Below are positions 17,351 through 26,251 of a stretch of DNA of 64,000 nucleotides, one piece after another. The position numbers and the translations under genes were made by a program. The notes below the pieces were generated by a model. It ran no database searches. It was given only the letters and a program-made list of their open reading frames with translations, and had not been told where the DNA came from. Every line of letters starts with the position of its first letter. Positions within the stretch are counted from its first letter, which is position 1. Origin of the DNA: Pirellulales bacterium (lineage in GTDB: Bacteria > Planctomycetota > Planctomycetia > Pirellulales > JANQPP01); the NCBI GenBank assembly GCA_028289405.1, contig JANQPP010000141.1, positions 17,189 through 81,188 on the forward strand. The letters are read 5' to 3'.

Positions 17351-18328
17351 ATGGAGCAAGAGAAGTTGCCAGAGCGCCCTGTCATCGTGATCCCTGGCGA
17401 CGAGCCAGGACAATTCGCCGGCTCACGCCATGTGGCCCGGCTGGAACGTTGTGGCAAAGTCCGTTTGTACAAGGGCCGGCCGCGCGACGACGCGGAGAAA
17501 CTGCAATGGGCGAGGGATGCGGAAATCCTGCTCAACTCCAACGGCGGCATCGCCTGGCCGGGGGAATTGCTGCGCAAGCTGCTCCGTTTGAAGTACATCA
17601 CGGCACGTGGCGTGGGCGTGGACAGTATCGACCTGCCGGCGGCGCGGGAACTCGGCATTCTCGTCTCGAACGTGCCGGCAAAAACCGCACCCGTCGTGGC
17701 GGAGCACGCCGTGGCGTTGATGTTGGGCGTCGCACGGAACATGGCCCATCACATGCGGCAACTCCAGCAAGGCGTTTGGGAACATACCGTGGATATCTAT
17801 CTGCGGGGCAAAACGCTGGGCATCGCCGGCACCGGCGCCATTGGCGGCTGGACTGCGAAGCTGGGCCGTGCCTTGGGCATGCGGGTCTTGGCCTGGACGT
17901 TTCATCCCACGCCGGAACGAGCCGAGGAATTGGGCGTGAAATATGTGGCTTGGGAGGAATTGCTGGCCCGTAGCGACGTGCTTTCCCTACATGTGAAACT
18001 GACCGACGCCACACGCGGCTTGCTGGGCACGAACGAAATACAGCAAATGAAGCCCGGCGCGCTGTTGATCAATACGGCCCGCGGCGCCCTGGTCGACATG
18101 CCGGCGCTGGTGGAAGCCTTGGAATCTGGTCATCTAGGAGGCGCAGGGCTGGATGTGTTCGACGTGGAGCCCTTGCCCGCCGATCACCCGATTCTCTCCT
18201 GCGACCGGGTGTTGCTCACGCCGCACAACGCCGACCAAACACCGGAAGGGCTCGACTTCGTGAACGGCGGCGCGGTGGACAACATTCTCGCCTTCCTGGA
18301 AGGAAAACCACAAAATCTGGTGACTTGA
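17351..18328 (+). CDS. D-isomer-specific 2-hydroxyacid dehydrogenase
   Basis: 325 residues from the ATG at 17351; a GTG at 17315 in the same frame is an alternative. NAD-dependent oxidoreductase of the phosphoglycerate/lactate dehydrogenase family, cytoplasmic. Seen: the substrate-domain 'ARGVGVDSIDLPAARELGI' strand, the NAD-binding glycine motif 'GIAGTGAIGG' (about 158), and the catalytic Arg ('NTARGALVD'), Glu ('DVFDVEPLP') and His ('LTPHNADQT') in the right order. The substrate cannot be read from the sequence, and there is no serine-pathway neighbour. Confidence 0.9.
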   Translation: MEQEKLPERPVIVIPGDEPGQFAGSRHVARLERCGKVRLYKGRPRDDAEKLQWARDAEILLNSNGGIAWPGELLRKLLRLKYITARGVGVDSIDLPAARELGILVSNVPAKTAPVVAEHAVALMLGVARNMAHHMRQLQQGVWEHTVDIYLRGKTLGIAGTGAIGGWTAKLGRALGMRVLAWTFHPTPERAEELGVKYVAWEELLARSDVLSLHVKLTDATRGLLGTNEIQQMKPGALLINTARGALVDMPALVEALESGHLGGAGLDVFDVEPLPADHPILSCDRVLLTPHNADQTPEGLDFVNGGAVDNILAFLEGKPQNLVT

Positions 18329-18408
18329 CGTGCACGTAACTCCATACGCAGCGAGTCTAGTTCACCGGTACGAAACCAAACGCCACGTTCACGATCAGCG
18401 ATTACTTG

Positions 18409-20196
18409 CTATGGGCTAGTCAACGGACGTTTCACAAAGGTCACTTTGCCGCTGCGGTCAAATTCGGCGTGGAAGTGTGTGACGTGGCCGTTTTCATCGC
18501 GGTGGAATGTGATCGGAATCACGAATCGCTCTCCCTCCGGAACGAATTGTTCATCGATGGTCGGTCGATAGGGCCGTTTTCGGCCAAAATTGTATCGCAC
18601 GAAGAGTTTCCCCGCTTGCGCCGACAGTTGATAGACAGATTCCAAATCGTCGCAGTAGTATTCACCGGCATATTCTTTCAGCACGTCTTCTCCAGGCGAC
18701 GCGAACTCAATCGGCGTCCAGTGTTGCTCATCTCCGTCGGCATAGCGAATCGTCACGCCGGGGCGTTCGTCAAGATTTTTCTCCGCCTGAAGGTCGGCCT
18801 CGACCTCGAAACGCAATTCGTAGTTCAAGTAGTCGCGATGGCTCCGAAATCGGTTGGGTCCCAAAGCAGTCAACTTTTCTGGCCGCCCCTTCGCCCAAGG
18901 CTCAAACAGCCGGCGGACAGCCAACGTGCCGTCCAACATGATGACTTCGGCGTAGTCTCCCCACGGCAAGCGGTAGGCGCCCGACATCGATTTCAAACGT
19001 TGGATCTGCTCGGGAGTCAATTCGAAAGGGTGAACTTCGTCCGTCCACGCGACCGGATTCGTGCTAGCTGGCGGCGTTGCTTCATCGAATTCGTCGGCCA
19101 AATAAAGGTCCGCGATTTCGGGCAGCACCCGTTCCATGGCGTACCAGCCGGCATTCGTGCTGTGGTTTCCAAAGGCCACGATGGACAGATGCTGGTCGGG
19201 AAATCGCACGAAATGGGCCATGAATCCCATGCCGGCGCCGGTATACCAGATGCGGCGCAATCCGCGGTGCGTTTCGTGGGGAAATGCGGATAAGCAATTT
19301 TCGTTTCCGAACAAGGAGCCGTCCTGAAGGAATGCCGCCAGGTGTGGACGCTTGGGCAGCGGACTGTCGTGCAGGAATTGGTCCCAAATTAACATGTCGT
19401 TAAGCGTGGTCTTCAATCCGGCCGAACCCACGGCATTGTTATTCGACCGGAAGTGAATGTACGACTCGCCGTCGTGGCTGTGGCCATCGGCTCGATGCGG
19501 CAAACCGGCCCCTGGCCGATCATCGAAGAATGTATCGTGCATGCCCAGCGGCTGGAAGAATTGCTCGTCGGCGAAATCCCGCAGGGATTTGCCGGTGGTC
19601 CGTTCGATGGCCATCGCGAGCAGAAACCAATCCGAGGTCGAGTAGCCCCAGCGTTCGTCCGGGGCGAAGATTAAATTTTTTTGGCGTTGTATGAAATCGA
19701 ATACATCTTCGGCAGAGTAGTTATCCGTCGGTTCCCGTCCCAGCAAGACCATGCCATCCCAATAGTCACGCAGGCCGCTGCGGCACGTCAACAAGTGTCG
19801 GATCGTGACCGGAACCTCAAAATCATGTAGTTCGGGAATGTACCCACGAATATGGTCGTCGGGCGCGAAGTGGCCCTGGTCCATCGCTCGAGCGACACAA
19901 GCCGTCACGAAGCTTTTGGATAGCGACATAATGTGAAACACGGAACCGGCAGAGATGGGCTCGTCGTAGTCGATGTTCGCCATGCCGTAGCCGCGCTGAT
20001 GAACGAATTTGCCGTCGAGCATCACACCCACGACATAACCAGGTGAGTTCTTATTGTCCCATGGCTCAAATAGCCGATCGACTTGTCGGCTCAGCTCTTG
20101 TAATTCCGAGGAGCGGTCATCGTCCGCCCACGTGATGGCGTTGGTCATGGCGAGAACCGCCAGCCCCGCGGCCACTGCTCGAATCGTCGTCAGCAT
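18409..20196 (-). CDS. Exported serine hydrolase, beta-lactamase (class C/penicillin-binding) family
   Basis: 595 residues. The ATG at 20196 has AGGGGG at a suitable distance and gives a signal peptide ('AVAAGLAVLAMTNAITWADD'), so the Met ten codons upstream is rejected. The catalytic SxxK motif is 'SLSK' (about residue 92), and the second motif is 'YSTSDW' where Tyr-Ser-Asn is usual. The class C third motif appears as 'YTGAGMGF'. A beta-rich domain of about 190 residues follows the hydrolase domain. The family contains esterases and D-aminopeptidases as well as beta-lactamases; resistance should not be assumed. Divergent from the phosphatase gene. Confidence 0.86.
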   Translation of the reverse strand: MLTTIRAVAAGLAVLAMTNAITWADDDRSSELQELSRQVDRLFEPWDNKNSPGYVVGVMLDGKFVHQRGYGMANIDYDEPISAGSVFHIMSLSKSFVTACVARAMDQGHFAPDDHIRGYIPELHDFEVPVTIRHLLTCRSGLRDYWDGMVLLGREPTDNYSAEDVFDFIQRQKNLIFAPDERWGYSTSDWFLLAMAIERTTGKSLRDFADEQFFQPLGMHDTFFDDRPGAGLPHRADGHSHDGESYIHFRSNNNAVGSAGLKTTLNDMLIWDQFLHDSPLPKRPHLAAFLQDGSLFGNENCLSAFPHETHRGLRRIWYTGAGMGFMAHFVRFPDQHLSIVAFGNHSTNAGWYAMERVLPEIADLYLADEFDEATPPASTNPVAWTDEVHPFELTPEQIQRLKSMSGAYRLPWGDYAEVIMLDGTLAVRRLFEPWAKGRPEKLTALGPNRFRSHRDYLNYELRFEVEADLQAEKNLDERPGVTIRYADGDEQHWTPIEFASPGEDVLKEYAGEYYCDDLESVYQLSAQAGKLFVRYNFGRKRPYRPTIDEQFVPEGERFVIPITFHRDENGHVTHFHAEFDRSGKVTFVKRPLTSP

Positions 20197-20552
20197 ATGT
20201 CCGATCCCCCTATTTCGAGACGGCAAACATCGTTCAGTCAGCGCACCGGCTTCGCGGTAGATTTATATGACGCCGCACGCGGAAGTTGTAGCTGCGCGAA
20301 GATGCAATGTGCGATGCGCAGGTAGATTCGGTCGGCTGGAAAAGCCCGCCACATGGCAGTTTCACCCATGAGCGAACCAGCAGACTTCGATGTGGCTTGC
20401 GTCAGTTTTGTGTGAATTTCACTCATTCCCTCCGGAAATCGTGGTCTCCGCAGGGCGGCTTTGCTACGTTACTTCTTCTCGCGTGGAATCCAACGGTCCC
20501 ATGCGTGCATGATTCCAGCCAATCTACCTTCCACGGAAACGGAACGAGCGAC
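20197..20552. other. Divergent intergenic region with a palindrome
   Basis: 356 bp between the starts of the serine hydrolase (minus) and phosphatase (plus) genes. It is open in one plus-strand frame joined to the phosphatase, but has no coding likeness. At 20410-20424 it holds GTGTGAATTTCACTC, a near-palindrome that recurs at 36266. I see no clear sigma-70 promoter. Confidence 0.5.
20410..20424. promoter_or_regulatory. Imperfect palindrome GTGTGAATTTCACTC (candidate operator)
   Basis: Shares GTGTGAATTTCAC.CATT with the perfect palindrome at 36266-36280. Both copies lie in intergenic DNA upstream of exported-protein genes. The half-site spacing (TGTGA-N3-TCAC) is shorter than the CRP site. 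A binding role is inference. Confidence 0.35.
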
Positions 20553-21938
20553 ATGACCAGCAATCACACTTTTCTCCCCTGGTGGAAATGCCTTCTCGCG
20601 TTGTGCATGTTCATCTTCGTCGGCCAGGTAACCGTGCCGGCGCCTGCCCATGAAGATGATGACGGCCACGTGCACGAAGCCGTGCCGGCGGATCCCCGCC
20701 GCACATACGCGCCTTCGCCTGTTCCCGACCGCATCGTGCTTACTTGGACGGGCGACCCGAGCCGCTCGCAAGCGGTCTCCTGGCGAACCGATACCTCCGC
20801 CGGAGAGGCTTGGGCGGAGATCGCCTTGTCCGATGGCGGACCCAAGTTCCAAGCAAATGTGCGGCAGGTCGAGGCACAGAAGACCACGACTTTGCGGACG
20901 GACCTTTCCACGGCCAACTATCACACGGCGGAATTCACCGACCTGTCCCCCAGCACGCAGTATGTCTACCGCGTGGGAGACGGTGTGAACTGGAGTGAGT
21001 GGAGCGAATTCACCACCGCCAGCGAAAAGCACGCACCCTTCTCCTTCATCTACGTGGGGGATGCCCAAAACGACGTCAAATCCCATTGGTCCCGGCTTAT
21101 CCGCCAGGCGTTTCGAGATGCTCCCCGAGCCAGCTTCTCCCTACATGCGGGCGACCTCATCAACCGTGCACATAGCGATCGTGAATGGGGAGAATGGTTC
21201 TACGCGGCGGGGTGGATGCACCGCACGATGCCGGTGGTCGCCGTGCCGGGCAATCATGAATACGACCCGCATTGGGAAAACGGCAACGAAGGCGAGGAAC
21301 TCCTCTCGGTCCAGTGGCGGCCTACCTTCGCCTTTCCGCTGAATGGGCCAGAAGGGTTGGAGGAATCGGTTTACTACCTCGACTACCAGGGAACGCGGAT
21401 CATTGCCCTGAACACGAATGTGAAGCAGCAGGAACAGGCGGAATGGCTACGAGGAATTATGGCGGAGAGCGATCCGCAGTGGACGATCGTGACCATGCAC
21501 CATCCGCTGTTTTCCGCCGCCAAGGGGCGGGACAATCGCCGCCTACGAGCCCTCTTGCAGCCGGTCTTTGACGAACTGGGCGTGGATCTCGTGTTGCAGG
21601 GACACGACCACACCTATGCGCGGAGCGGCCTGATGACTGCGGAAAACGTCCCCACCGGCAGGCGGGCCCAAGCCGGTTCGGGCGGAACGGTGTACGTCGT
21701 CTCCGTCAGCGGACCGAAGATGTATCCCCTGGAAGACCAGCCCATCATGAAGCGTTCCGCCGAGGACACACAGCTCTACCAGATCATCAAGGTGCTGGGC
21801 GACGAACTCAAATACGAAGCCTACACGGCCACCGGCGAACTGTACGACGCCTTCCTGCTCCGCAAGCAGCCCGGACAGGCGAACGAGCTCGTGGAAATGG
21901 TCCCCGACACCAAGGAACGCCGGCGTTCCCAGGAATAG
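20553..21938 (+). CDS. Secreted purple-acid-phosphatase-like metallophosphoesterase
   Basis: 461 residues. The ATG at 20553 opens a signal peptide ('CLLALCMFIFVGQVTVPAPA'). The N-terminal domain (about residues 50-150) is the fibronectin-III-like PAP module ('PDRIVLTWTGDPSRSQAVSW'). The metallophosphoesterase domain shows the five metal-binding blocks in order: 'GDAQND', 'GDLINRA', 'GNHEYD', 'MHHPLFS' and 'GHDHTYARSG'. It would hydrolyse phosphomonoesters outside the cytoplasm, giving phosphate; the true substrate is unknown. A strong intrinsic terminator follows about 50 bp after the stop. Confidence 0.92.
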   Translation: MTSNHTFLPWWKCLLALCMFIFVGQVTVPAPAHEDDDGHVHEAVPADPRRTYAPSPVPDRIVLTWTGDPSRSQAVSWRTDTSAGEAWAEIALSDGGPKFQANVRQVEAQKTTTLRTDLSTANYHTAEFTDLSPSTQYVYRVGDGVNWSEWSEFTTASEKHAPFSFIYVGDAQNDVKSHWSRLIRQAFRDAPRASFSLHAGDLINRAHSDREWGEWFYAAGWMHRTMPVVAVPGNHEYDPHWENGNEGEELLSVQWRPTFAFPLNGPEGLEESVYYLDYQGTRIIALNTNVKQQEQAEWLRGIMAESDPQWTIVTMHHPLFSAAKGRDNRRLRALLQPVFDELGVDLVLQGHDHTYARSGLMTAENVPTGRRAQAGSGGTVYVVSVSGPKMYPLEDQPIMKRSAEDTQLYQIIKVLGDELKYEAYTATGELYDAFLLRKQPGQANELVEMVPDTKERRRSQE

Positions 21939-21988
21939 GCCGCCGAAGTACGCTGAAACGTCTTCTTGAATCGCGTGTGGTATAGTGG

Positions 21989-22028
21989 AGGGAAGATCGC
22001 AGGGGTGTGATCTTCCCTTTTCTTTTTT
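21989..22028 (+). terminator. Rho-independent terminator after the phosphatase gene
   Basis: A perfect 10-bp stem (AGGGAAGATC with GATCTTCCCT), a 10-nt loop and a T-rich tail TTTTCTTTTTT. The next gene starts 19 bp after the tail. Confidence 0.9.
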
Positions 22029-22046
22029 CCCGCGCGGAGAGCCGGT

Positions 22047-23144
22047 GTGGATATTCCGATTCGACGAAGGTGGATCCGGCTGCTCATCGCGCTATTCGTG
22101 CCATGCTTGGGACTCAGCAGCTACGCGATTGGCGCGCCGCCCCAGGTTGCCGTCGAACTGGAGATCGTGATGCCGCGCGGCAGCTCCCAAGCCGCTCAAC
22201 AATGGGTCCGCGCGCTAGAGCGGCTGGACCTGGCCCGCCTGCGGATCCATACCGATTCCTCCGTGGACGGCACTTCCATTGAACAAATCGGCACGCCACA
22301 ACGTCCTCGTTACAAGGTCGTGGGCCTGTTGACGCCGGGGGGAGAACTACGGCTGCCCAAGGCGACGTTTTCGCCGCGCGAAGTGGGAAAACTGCAAAGC
22401 TGGTTACAAGAATTGGGAAAAGCCGGCATCGAAGGCGTCACCGCCGAGCGCGGCCCGTTTGGCCTCACGCCAAGCCAACTCGCCAAGGTCCGCGCGGAGC
22501 TGGCTCAGCCGATTGCTTTTTCCACGCAGGATATGCAATCCGCCGAAGTCGTCCATCAAATCGCCGAGTCCTTGGAGCACCGCGTGTTTGCCCGGCAGGA
22601 GGATGCCCGCGCATTAAAGCACCCTGCCACACTCGAGCAGAATGAGCTGCAAGGGCTGGCCACGGGCACGGCACTCGCGATCCTCTTGCGGCCCTGCGGT
22701 ATGGAGCTGGAGCCTCGTTCGCGGGGAAGAACGGTGGAGTATGCCCTGGTTCCATCGGATTCGGCAACGCCCACTTGGCCGTTGGGAAATCCGCTGCCTC
22801 GAATTCCGGGCAAGACCGCGCCGCGGCTATTTCAGTTTTCGAATGTGCAGGTGGAGGATTTCCCGCTCGATCAAGTGGTGGCCGCCATCGAGAAGCGGGC
22901 CGGTTTACCGTTTCTGCGCGATACGGCGGCTTTGACCCATCACGGTATCGATCTGGTCACAGCCGAGGTGACGCTTCCGCCGAAGCGGATCACGTACAGC
23001 CAGGCATTGCGGTCGGCATTGTCCCAAGCCGGTTTGAAGCACGAGCTCAAAGTGGACGACGCGAATCGCCCCTTTGTGTGGATCACCACGGCGCGGCCGC
23101 TTCCTAGCAATGCCGCCCGCAAGCCTCGAACGCAGCGGAAGTGA
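22047..23144 (+). CDS. Exported protein with STN/secretin-N-like C-terminal domain
   Basis: 365 residues from a GTG, with GGAGA upstream. The signal peptide is 'WIRLLIALFVPCLGLSSYAIG'. The middle part is uncharacterised and mixed alpha/beta. The last 110 residues resemble the short N-terminal (STN) domain of secretins and TonB receptors: 'FQFSNVQVEDFPLDQVVAAIEKRAGLPF', 'TYSQALRSALSQAGL' and a final 'FVWITTARP' strand. Periplasmic location is likely. It is 3 bp from the thiamine-diphosphate half-enzyme gene downstream, so the two are probably co-transcribed although no functional link is known. Confidence 0.68.
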   Translation: MDIPIRRRWIRLLIALFVPCLGLSSYAIGAPPQVAVELEIVMPRGSSQAAQQWVRALERLDLARLRIHTDSSVDGTSIEQIGTPQRPRYKVVGLLTPGGELRLPKATFSPREVGKLQSWLQELGKAGIEGVTAERGPFGLTPSQLAKVRAELAQPIAFSTQDMQSAEVVHQIAESLEHRVFARQEDARALKHPATLEQNELQGLATGTALAILLRPCGMELEPRSRGRTVEYALVPSDSATPTWPLGNPLPRIPGKTAPRLFQFSNVQVEDFPLDQVVAAIEKRAGLPFLRDTAALTHHGIDLVTAEVTLPPKRITYSQALRSALSQAGLKHELKVDDANRPFVWITTARPLPSNAARKPRTQRK

Positions 23145-23147
23145 AAC

Positions 23148-23630
23148 ATGGTCTCTGGCACGCTCGCCGTGGAAACGTTTGCCAGCTTGGGATTCACGCA
23201 CGTGATCTGGGTGCCCGACTCGGCGCTCGGGCCATGGGAGGCGGACTTGGAAACCGCATCCGCCACGAAGCTCCTCCGGGTTTGCCGGGAAGGGGAAGCT
23301 TGGGCCTTGGCGGCGGGGCTGCATGTGGGCGGAAGCTCGCCGCTGGTCGTGATGCAGTCCACCGGTTTCTTCGAGTCGGGGGACGCCTTGCGGAACGTGC
23401 TGTTCGATTTGCAGCTCCCCCTCTCCGCCCTGATCGGCTATCGCAGCTTTCTGGTGCAAGACTCTCCCGATTCGGCCAAACGCTTCCTGGAACCGGTCCT
23501 CCAGGCGTGGGGGCTGGACTACGTGCTCGTGACAAGCGAAGACGATTGGCCACAAGCCGCCGCGCATTGGGGCGCCTGCCAACAAGCGGAAAAACCTGGC
23601 GTCGTCCTCCTCGCCGAAGGAAAGATGTAA
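23148..23630 (+). CDS. Thiamine-diphosphate enzyme, pyrimidine-binding half (sulfo/phosphonopyruvate decarboxylase alpha-like)
   Basis: 160 residues, about the size of the alpha subunit of sulfopyruvate decarboxylase (ComD-like) or the N-terminal half of phosphonopyruvate decarboxylase. It shows the PYR-domain order: 'THVIWVPDSALG', the activating glutamate in 'CREGEAWALAAG' (about residue 47), 'LVVMQSTGFFESGDALRN' and 'LPLSALIGYR'. The partner that binds the diphosphate (beta/PP domain) is absent from the window; the next gene is a sulfatase on the other strand. Either the partner lies elsewhere or the protein has another role. Confidence 0.78.
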   Translation: MVSGTLAVETFASLGFTHVIWVPDSALGPWEADLETASATKLLRVCREGEAWALAAGLHVGGSSPLVVMQSTGFFESGDALRNVLFDLQLPLSALIGYRSFLVQDSPDSAKRFLEPVLQAWGLDYVLVTSEDDWPQAAAHWGACQQAEKPGVVLLAEGKM

Positions 23631-23689
23631 GCGGCAGATTCACCCGATCGGCATTTCCACGAGTAAGGCGAACAACGGAATCTGCGCCC

Positions 23690-25156
23690 TCACCAGCGCG
23701 GTGCGGCTTGGACATCGCTCCAGGCGTGCCACAGTTCCGCCAATTCGGCGGCTTTTTCCGGGTGACGCGTGGCTAGGTTTTTCTGTTCGCCAAGATCATC
23801 GTCGAGGTGATAGAGTTCCCAATCGCCGCTGGCCGCGCGGACCAGCTTCCAGGGACCCTGCCGGAGTGCCCTCTTTTGTCCCATCCGCCAATACAACGTT
23901 CGAGAATCCCGCGGCAGATCTTCATCCAAAAGCACCGGCAACAGGTTCTGGCCATCCAGCGGTGACAAGTTGGACCTCGGTGTGATTTGCGCGGCCGCAA
24001 GGATGGTGGGCAGCAAATCCAGCGAGATAACCGGCTCCCCCACCACGCGGCCCACCGGCAAACGACCAGGCCAGTACATGAGGAATGGCACGCGGATGCC
24101 CCCTTCGTAGAGACTGCCCTTGCCCCCGCGGAGTGGGTCATTGCGGCTGGTCAATTCGCGGGTCGGTCCGCCGTTGTCGCTCAAGAAAACAACGAGCGTT
24201 GTTTCTTCCAGGCCAAGATCCCGCAACACGGCCCGCACCTGGCCCACACCGTCATCCAGTGAGGCCAACATCCCCGCGAAAATACGGCGGTGAATATCCT
24301 CGATGTGCTCCATCCGCTGCAGGTCCTCGCGCGTGGCCTGCATGGGGCTATGCACCGCACTGTAGGACAGCATCAAAAAAAACGGCCGGTCGCGATGCCG
24401 CTGAATAAACCGCACCCCCTCCCGGGTGAATGCCCGCGTGAGGTATCCCCTTTCCTCCACCGGTTGGCTGCCGCGCAGCAGGGGGTTGTTGGCATCGTAC
24501 GGAGGCTCAGCGTGGCCCATGTGCGTGGTGTAATGCAGCCGGCCATCGGGCGAGGTCCATCTGCCTTGCCCGCCATCCGGAAGGGTGCGGCGGCGGAGCC
24601 AAGTTGTCACGTCTCGCCAAGGGGGCGGTACGTAGAAGTGTCCCTCATGCAGGAAGCCGAAAAATTCGTCGAAGCCCCGCCGCTGAGGATGGTATGGGGC
24701 GGTTCCTCCCAGATGCCACTTGCCGACCAGCGCCGTGGTGTAGCCCGCGTCACGCAGGATGCCGGCAAGTGTTTGTTGATTCGGAGGCAGGCCCACGCCT
24801 GGCTGTTCGTTTCGCGCGCCGACCGGGTTGCCCTCGAAGCCGAACCGCGTCTGGTAGCGGCCCGTGATCAGCCCGGCGCGAGAAGGAGCGCAATACGAGG
24901 CCGTCACATAGCCACTCGTGAACCGCACGCCTCCGGCTGCCAGTGCGTCGAGATGCGGAGTGGGAATGTCGCTCCCGCCATAGCAGCCCAATTCACCGTA
25001 GCCCAGATCGTCCGCCATGATGAGTACGATGTTTGGCCGCCGCGCTGGGGTGGATTGAGCGAAACCCACGGACGCCGAAACATTCAGGGCCAATACGCCG
25101 AACCCATGGACAACCTTCCACCATCGGCAGCGATATCGAGTCACGCTTTGCCGCAC
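23690..25156 (-). CDS. Exported formylglycine-dependent sulfatase
   Basis: 488 residues. A GTG at 25156 sits 7 nt after a strong GGAGG, better than the upstream Met at 25210, and opens a signal peptide ('FGVLALNVSASVGFAQ'). Type I sulfatase marks: 'PNIVLIMADDLGYGELGCYG' with the metal-binding Asp pair, the CxPSR formylglycine motif 'CAPSR' (Cys89) followed by 'TGRYQTRFG', the 'GKWHLG' lysine/histidine and 'FLSDNGG' late metal site. It should hydrolyse a sulfate ester, probably of a polysaccharide, in the periplasm. It needs a formylglycine-generating enzyme, which is not in the window. It follows the GH16 gene by 81 bp. Confidence 0.92.
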   Translation of the reverse strand: MRQSVTRYRCRWWKVVHGFGVLALNVSASVGFAQSTPARRPNIVLIMADDLGYGELGCYGGSDIPTPHLDALAAGGVRFTSGYVTASYCAPSRAGLITGRYQTRFGFEGNPVGARNEQPGVGLPPNQQTLAGILRDAGYTTALVGKWHLGGTAPYHPQRRGFDEFFGFLHEGHFYVPPPWRDVTTWLRRRTLPDGGQGRWTSPDGRLHYTTHMGHAEPPYDANNPLLRGSQPVEERGYLTRAFTREGVRFIQRHRDRPFFLMLSYSAVHSPMQATREDLQRMEHIEDIHRRIFAGMLASLDDGVGQVRAVLRDLGLEETTLVVFLSDNGGPTRELTSRNDPLRGGKGSLYEGGIRVPFLMYWPGRLPVGRVVGEPVISLDLLPTILAAAQITPRSNLSPLDGQNLLPVLLDEDLPRDSRTLYWRMGQKRALRQGPWKLVRAASGDWELYHLDDDLGEQKNLATRHPEKAAELAELWHAWSDVQAAPRW

Positions 25157-25237
25157 CGAACAACCTCCGTGATGGGTTGGAAAGACGAGATGAAAACGGA
25201 CGGAACGCAAGGATTCCCACGACCGAGACGGATTCGC

Positions 25238-26110
25238 CTACTCCGTCTCGCCGGTTTCCGTGGAAAATATTTGCTCCCGCTCGTAGATGCGAATCCAATC
25301 GATGGAAAGGACCCCAGGGAAAGAAGTGCTCCGGTCCGGCGTGGAGGATAGGGGGTCTCGCGAGGGGCCGCCGATTCCCAATTCCACGGAAAGGAACAGC
25401 GGCTCCAGAGGCACGCCCTGTCGTGTTTGGTGGACGATTTTCCCATCCACGTACCAGATCAACCGCAAGTCATCCCACTCCACCGCGAAGGTGTGATATG
25501 CCTCGGCGAAGTCGCCGACTTCGACCGTGCCATTCTGCCAGAATTCGCCACGATCATGGCGGAGTTCATCCCGCGTGTCCCGAAACTCCACGCCGAATGC
25601 GGCCCGGTCCGGCTGTCCACCCAATGCAGTGAAGATGTCGACGCGGGGAAGCGAGTCCTCCGCCAAGCTTTTCCGCAAAGGCAGCAGATGGCAGGCGGGA
25701 CGGAACCCGCGCCCACGCGGCAATCGGCAGCGGATTTCAAAGTAGCCGAACTGCTGCGTGAATGTTTCGCGGGTGGTCAGCATGCCGCTGGCATAGGGCA
25801 TCCAATTTCCTCGCTCTTGGACCGTCTTCCGCCGTGCCAACAGATGCACGGCTCCGGACCGTAAGAGGAATGCGTCGTCCACGAATGCGTGCATGGCATC
25901 TCGCCGCGTCACCATCCCGGGAAGGCGGGTCTGCCACTTGCCGCGATCCCAAGCCGGATCGTTGAACTCATCTTGAAACGTCAGCGTCCAGCCCGGCTTG
26001 GACCAGGGTTGCACCGCCGTAGCCGGGAGAGTCGCGGTTTCCTGCCCGCGCGCGGAAATCACGCATGACATCCACAATAGTAAAAACCAAAAACCATGCT
26101 CGCGTCGCAT
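25238..26110 (-). CDS. Exported GH16-fold protein lacking catalytic glutamates
   Basis: 290 residues with a signal peptide ('FWFLLLWMSCVISARG'). The fold is that of glycoside hydrolase family 16 (laminarinase/agarase-like jelly roll): 'LTFQDEFNDPAWDRGKW', 'FGYFEIRCRLPRGRGF', 'YHTFAVEWDDLRLIWYVDGK' and the closing 'SIDWIRIYE'. The catalytic ExDxxE box is altered: residues 156-161 read R-V-D-I-F-T, so nucleophile and acid/base Glu are replaced by Arg and Thr while the Asp remains. It therefore probably binds rather than cleaves glycans. It sits between two sulfatase genes and a DUF6807 gene. Confidence 0.8.
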   Translation of the reverse strand: MRREHGFWFLLLWMSCVISARGQETATLPATAVQPWSKPGWTLTFQDEFNDPAWDRGKWQTRLPGMVTRRDAMHAFVDDAFLLRSGAVHLLARRKTVQERGNWMPYASGMLTTRETFTQQFGYFEIRCRLPRGRGFRPACHLLPLRKSLAEDSLPRVDIFTALGGQPDRAAFGVEFRDTRDELRHDRGEFWQNGTVEVGDFAEAYHTFAVEWDDLRLIWYVDGKIVHQTRQGVPLEPLFLSVELGIGGPSRDPLSSTPDRSTSFPGVLSIDWIRIYEREQIFSTETGETE

Positions 26111-26251
26111 ATCGTGTTTATCCGCTGGAAGAGGAAACCCATTCTACTTCTTTTTTATGCAGCACGCGTTTTATTGTAATCGCTCCGCCACTGGCATGCC
26201 TGGCTCTTAGCTCATTTCAAAGGGCTTTCAATGGTGCCCCGCCGACAGGCA

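Noticed and set aside
18409..20196. Antibiotic-resistance beta-lactamase
   Set aside because: Only the SxxK motif is standard; the second and third motifs differ, and the extra C-terminal domain is typical of other serine hydrolases.
23636..23692. GCAGATTC/GAATCTGC inverted repeat as terminator
   Set aside because: The arms are about 37 nt apart with no T-run, so a functional hairpin is not convincing.
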